From Acanthochlamys bracteata (taxonomy: Eukaryota; Streptophyta; Magnoliopsida; Pandanales; Velloziaceae), in the NCBI GenBank assembly GCA_019914995.1, contig CM034140.1, positions 1,674,001 through 1,738,000 of the forward strand: 64,000 nt of DNA, written 5' to 3'. The notes under the pieces were generated by a model. That model ran no database searches. It was given only the letters and a program-made list of their open reading frames with translations, and was not told the DNA's origin. The translations under genes and the position numbers were made by a program. This document shows, in pieces, positions 60,901 through 64,000 of this stretch (the first letter of the stretch is position 1; every line of letters starts with the position of its first letter).

Positions 60901-62780
60901 ATTAAAATAAAATATAAAACTTATTTTTAAAATAAATAAAAATATTAATACTTTATTTTTTTAATTTTCAAATACCGCCAACATAATAGCTTTGAGAAAG
61001 TTAGTAAAGTCACTGTTTGATTTGTGTGGAGTCTTTTTCGTTTGGCAGGGATATGTATAGCTCACAATCTTATCAAGTGTACTACTCTCTACTTTGTTCA
61101 AAAGCCTCCATCATCAAATTGATAGCAACTTCTTTACTTAACTCAACTTACATATCTTTCATTTATACACCTTTTATTCTTTCATTTTAGACGCATTTAT
61201 TTGCCACCTAAATTTTTTTTTCAAACTTTATTTTAATATAAAATAAATAAATAATTTTAAATAAACACTTTCTATTAATATTTTTTCAAAATTTATTTTA
61301 AAACTTATTATTAATATAAATTAATATAAATTTTATTTTTTATGAATATTTTTTTAATATTAAATTTATCTCAAAATGAACGAAGTTATAAACGTTGTAA
61401 GACTTTTGGCATTATTTCTGAAGAACTTATATTTTAATAAATATTTTATATTTTTAAATAAATTTTTATAATATTTTATAAATTTATTTTAAAATTCTTA
61501 AAAAATTATACATAGTAAAATTTATATATCTAAATTTTATTTTAAATATTTTTATTTCACAAATTAATATTTTATAAGATTTTCCAACGTCCCTATAGTA
61601 ACATCAGGGGACAACTACGTACGCTGGAAATAGCAAAGAGAAGGGGGAAAGGTGAGGAGGTGATGCATGGTTAGTGTTCAATCTTGTCGAAGTGTCCAAG
61701 CAATGAAGTCACGAACAGGTTTCCTTTTCTTTTTCCTCCTGTTATGGCGCTCTTGCTTCATGCACGCCATGCATGGCAACTACTGCAATCTCCCATTGAA
61801 TTCCGTTCCAAAATCTAGTCCGTCTCAAGTCTTTTCATTGCCATTCTGAAAGGGAACCTTTGGGTCAAGCAGGGTTTAATACATGCTGGAAAGTTTTCAA
61901 GTATGTTGTGTGAATGCTTGATAAATGAAGGCAAGTTTTGTTAGCCCTGATAAGGGTAACAAGGCAAGGAGACATGCATGGGTGTCTCTTTCTGGTTTTT
62001 CAAGAAGAAGATGAAGATTGCAAGCAAAGACTGAGGAACATATGGTTGTAACACTGAGGAACACTTGGGATAAAAAATTTTATATTGGAAAGCAATAGGT
62101 TTCCAAATAGGATTTGAACTTTTCTTTAGTTGAGTGTTTGATCATGAAATTGGAAAGAAATTTCATACCTAATTAATGATTCTTTAATCTAATGTGAGAT
62201 GTGGCAAAATTGATACCACCAGGAGTGTTGCATACAAATTTCAGACAAATCTTGTTGCTGTCCCCCAAGTTTCTTGCAACTTGCAAGATCTTATCTTATA
62301 TAAAATTAAAAGATATCCAAAACGAATAAACATCATAGGTCTAGCAAAATGTTGTCCTAGGCTTTCATTATTGAATCAAAAAATCAAAAGAAAAACTTTC
62401 AGGCCATTTTCAGACGTTCGTAGCCTTGTAGGCTAGAGTGTGATGAACAAATTCCAACAACAGAAAAGTGGACGATATAAATCACTTGGGACCCTTTTCA
62501 AAAGATTGGCATAGTAATTTGAAATAAACAAAGAAAATGAGTGGAAAGTATTGAGAACAAGCACTTCAAGTGGACATACATTATGCATTGCTTCTCTCAA
62601 GCATCAAATACTTCATTCATATATGATTGATTAATTCAACATGGCTGAATATCTACGACTGGAAACCGGTGCAAAATTTTAGCAATAGAAGAAGCACTTC
62701 TTAATTGACATGCTTACTGAGAATGTAAGCAGATTGTTTTTCTCTTATGCACCCTACTTCTGACTTTTGTCTACAAACTG
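57962..62780. other. Long gene-poor interval with AT-rich repeats
   Basis: Positions 57962-58730 are the ALOG upstream region (ATTC-repeat tract near 58282-58310). The MITE-like element at 58733-58974 follows. AT-rich blocks lie at about 59520-59760, 60060-60170, 60490-60660, 60810-60970 and 61195-61590. A 60-codon frame at 61667-61849 (+), with a hydrophobic run FLFFFLLLW after a possible internal start, is unassigned. Confidence 0.45.
58733..58974. mobile_element. MITE-like AT-rich element with GCGTTTGG/CCAAACGC ends
   Basis: The 242 bp block begins GCGTTTGG and ends CCAAACGC, a perfect 8 bp inverted repeat, with an AT-only interior. Related interiors occur near 3.4, 14.3 and 23.7 kb. The target duplication is not clear. 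Confidence 0.45.
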
Positions 62781-63322
62781 TTATATCTTGTTTCTTACAT
62801 GGGCAAGATTTCGTAGCTCTTCAAAGACTTGCATTGTCTCTGCATCAAATCCACCAGCGAACTGCAGAAAAGATAGACCAGTATGAAATGAGATCAATTT
62901 CTCATAGTCAAGTATATTGACTGATCATAGTTCTCCAAGACATTATAAGTACACAAATCATAATTCTATGAATGGGAAAAGGTCTTGTAGTATCTATTTT
63001 CACTTTCACTTCACACTGAAATACTGCGTTCGGGATTTGAGAACTGGCAAGTAAATTTTGAAGCAGGCACAACGGCTATAATTAAAAGTCTCCGACTGTA
63101 ATCCCTACCAGTTAAACCCTACGAACACAAAATTTCCTTCTAGAAGTGTAGCTTGGTCACCTGAAGCTTATGATTTACCTGATGTATCCGGAATGCAAAT
63201 CTCACGCCTTGAAGTAACATATACTCTAATGCAGGGTCCTTATCTGGTGCCCCCCTTGCTTGAAGCTCCATTGCTACTCTTTTCATATATTTCTTTGCCA
63301 ACTTGACAGATGCAAATTTAAT
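62781..63322 (-). CDS. CHUP1-like protein, 3' part (runs out of the window)
   Basis: The last two exons on the - strand are 63322-63179 and 62861-62781, GT-AG joined and in frame, encoding 74 residues before the stop. The first reads IKFASVKLAKKYMKRVAMEL through YMLLQGVRFAFRIHQ and the second FAGGFDAETMQVFEELRNLA, both hallmarks of the conserved C-terminus of CHUP1 and its plant paralogues. CHUP1 anchors chloroplasts to actin at the outer envelope; some paralogues act on microtubules or petal growth, so the exact function is not fixed by this short part. The preceding exon is not seen before 64000; a possible donor (GGTATGTG on the - strand) lies at about 63990-63997. Confidence 0.88.
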
Positions 63323-64000
63323 CTGCATCCAGTTGCATGGTGATTAGTAAAAGAGAAATACAGATTGTATATTTGCTGCTTTTATTAGTTCTTTCTAATA
63401 TATAATGACATTAGAGTAAACAGGTTCATTGGCTACAGTAGTCACAGATTTGAAATGCCAAATCTTAATTAAGCAGACACCAACATGATGGTAATTCCTA
63501 ATCCTCATTAAGCTTAAAGGACAATACTTTATGCCATTCAGTTGCCAAAGAATTAGCTACAAAGCTTTCGCTTATATATGCTTTCGATGAGCTTCTCCTG
63601 TCACGTTAAAGTCTCTGTTTAAACAAAGTTAACTGGAAAAGGCGAAGAACCAAGATTGCAATTACTTCGATAAGATTACACTTTACTAAAAACTGCCAAC
63701 TACTGAAGGCAGTCATGTGCATGACCTTCTGATTTTGATATAGGTGTACTTACAGTAAGAATAAAAAGCAACAGTCGGAACTTAAAGGGCATAAGCATAA
63801 CTTCAGGTACTAAAGCAAACAATATAAATGAATACATCATCCCCAATTCCTCAATCCAATAGGATTTCACAGCATAAACATAACATTGACAATGGGTCCA
63901 CAACAATGTTATGGTCTTATAAAACACACGGGTGTCAAGTTCCAAAACTAGCTCTATAAATTCTTTATATGACTAGATGGTCCGCGAACACATACCACCA
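63323..64000. other. Intron of the CHUP1-like gene
   Basis: No exon match is visible. This is most likely intron leading to an exon beyond or at the right edge. Confidence 0.5.

Noticed and set aside
61667..61849. 60-codon frame with a hydrophobic run, considered as a small secreted peptide
   Set aside because: No known peptide-hormone motif at the C-terminus, and its start is not supported.

Overview
The window is nuclear DNA of a flowering plant, most likely a eudicot. The evidence is AT-rich intergenic DNA, GT-AG introns in conserved plant positions, two nuclear-type tRNA genes, and plant-only families: germin-like proteins, a patellin, an ALOG factor, a long PLS-type PPR protein and a CHUP1-like protein. 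I cannot name the species.

Region 1 (1-10 kb) is a germin-like protein (GLP) cluster: one intact gene on the + strand (2043-2803), one intact gene on the - strand (6855-7608), and two broken - strand copies (about 3990-5540 and 8890-9627). The first broken copy is interrupted by a solo-LTR-like insertion and by a CACTA-transposon-like end. The promoter of the + strand gene carries a 0.2 kb tandem duplication. Region 2 (10.8-14.1 kb) looks like a 3.2 kb PIF/Harbinger-type element (TAA target duplication, GTTTGG/CCAAAC ends) holding gene-like DNA but no recognisable transposase. Region 3 (15.9-23.6 kb) holds a complete three-exon beta-tubulin gene, a tRNA-Asp(GTC) gene, an intronless berberine-bridge-enzyme-like oxidase and a tRNA-Arg(CCG) gene.

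Region 4 (24-47 kb) is the gene-dense core: a four-exon patellin (-), a 21-exon Twinkle-type organellar primase-helicase (-), a 788-residue intronless PPR protein (+, divergent from Twinkle with a 397 bp hAT-type MITE between them), and a 12-exon mercaptopyruvate sulfurtransferase (-) whose first intron appears to start with GC. Twinkle, the PPR protein and the sulfurtransferase probably all act in organelles, but nothing in the sequence shows co-regulation. All exon joins given for these genes were checked by hand for splice dinucleotides and reading frame.

Region 5 (48.2-52.1 kb) is a degenerate block: the last four exons of a biotin-protein ligase gene next to a PIG-M (GPI mannosyltransferase I) pseudogene with several single-base deletions and a nonsense codon. 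Region 6 (52-64 kb) is gene-poor: an ALOG (LSH-type) transcription factor with polyglutamine tracts (57131-57961), long AT-rich stretches with dispersed repeats, and at the right edge the last two exons of a CHUP1-like gene running out of the window.

I found no clearly undescribed biological system. The best leads are the Pack-PIF-like element, the PIG-M/biotin-ligase relic and the mobile-element scars in the GLP cluster.
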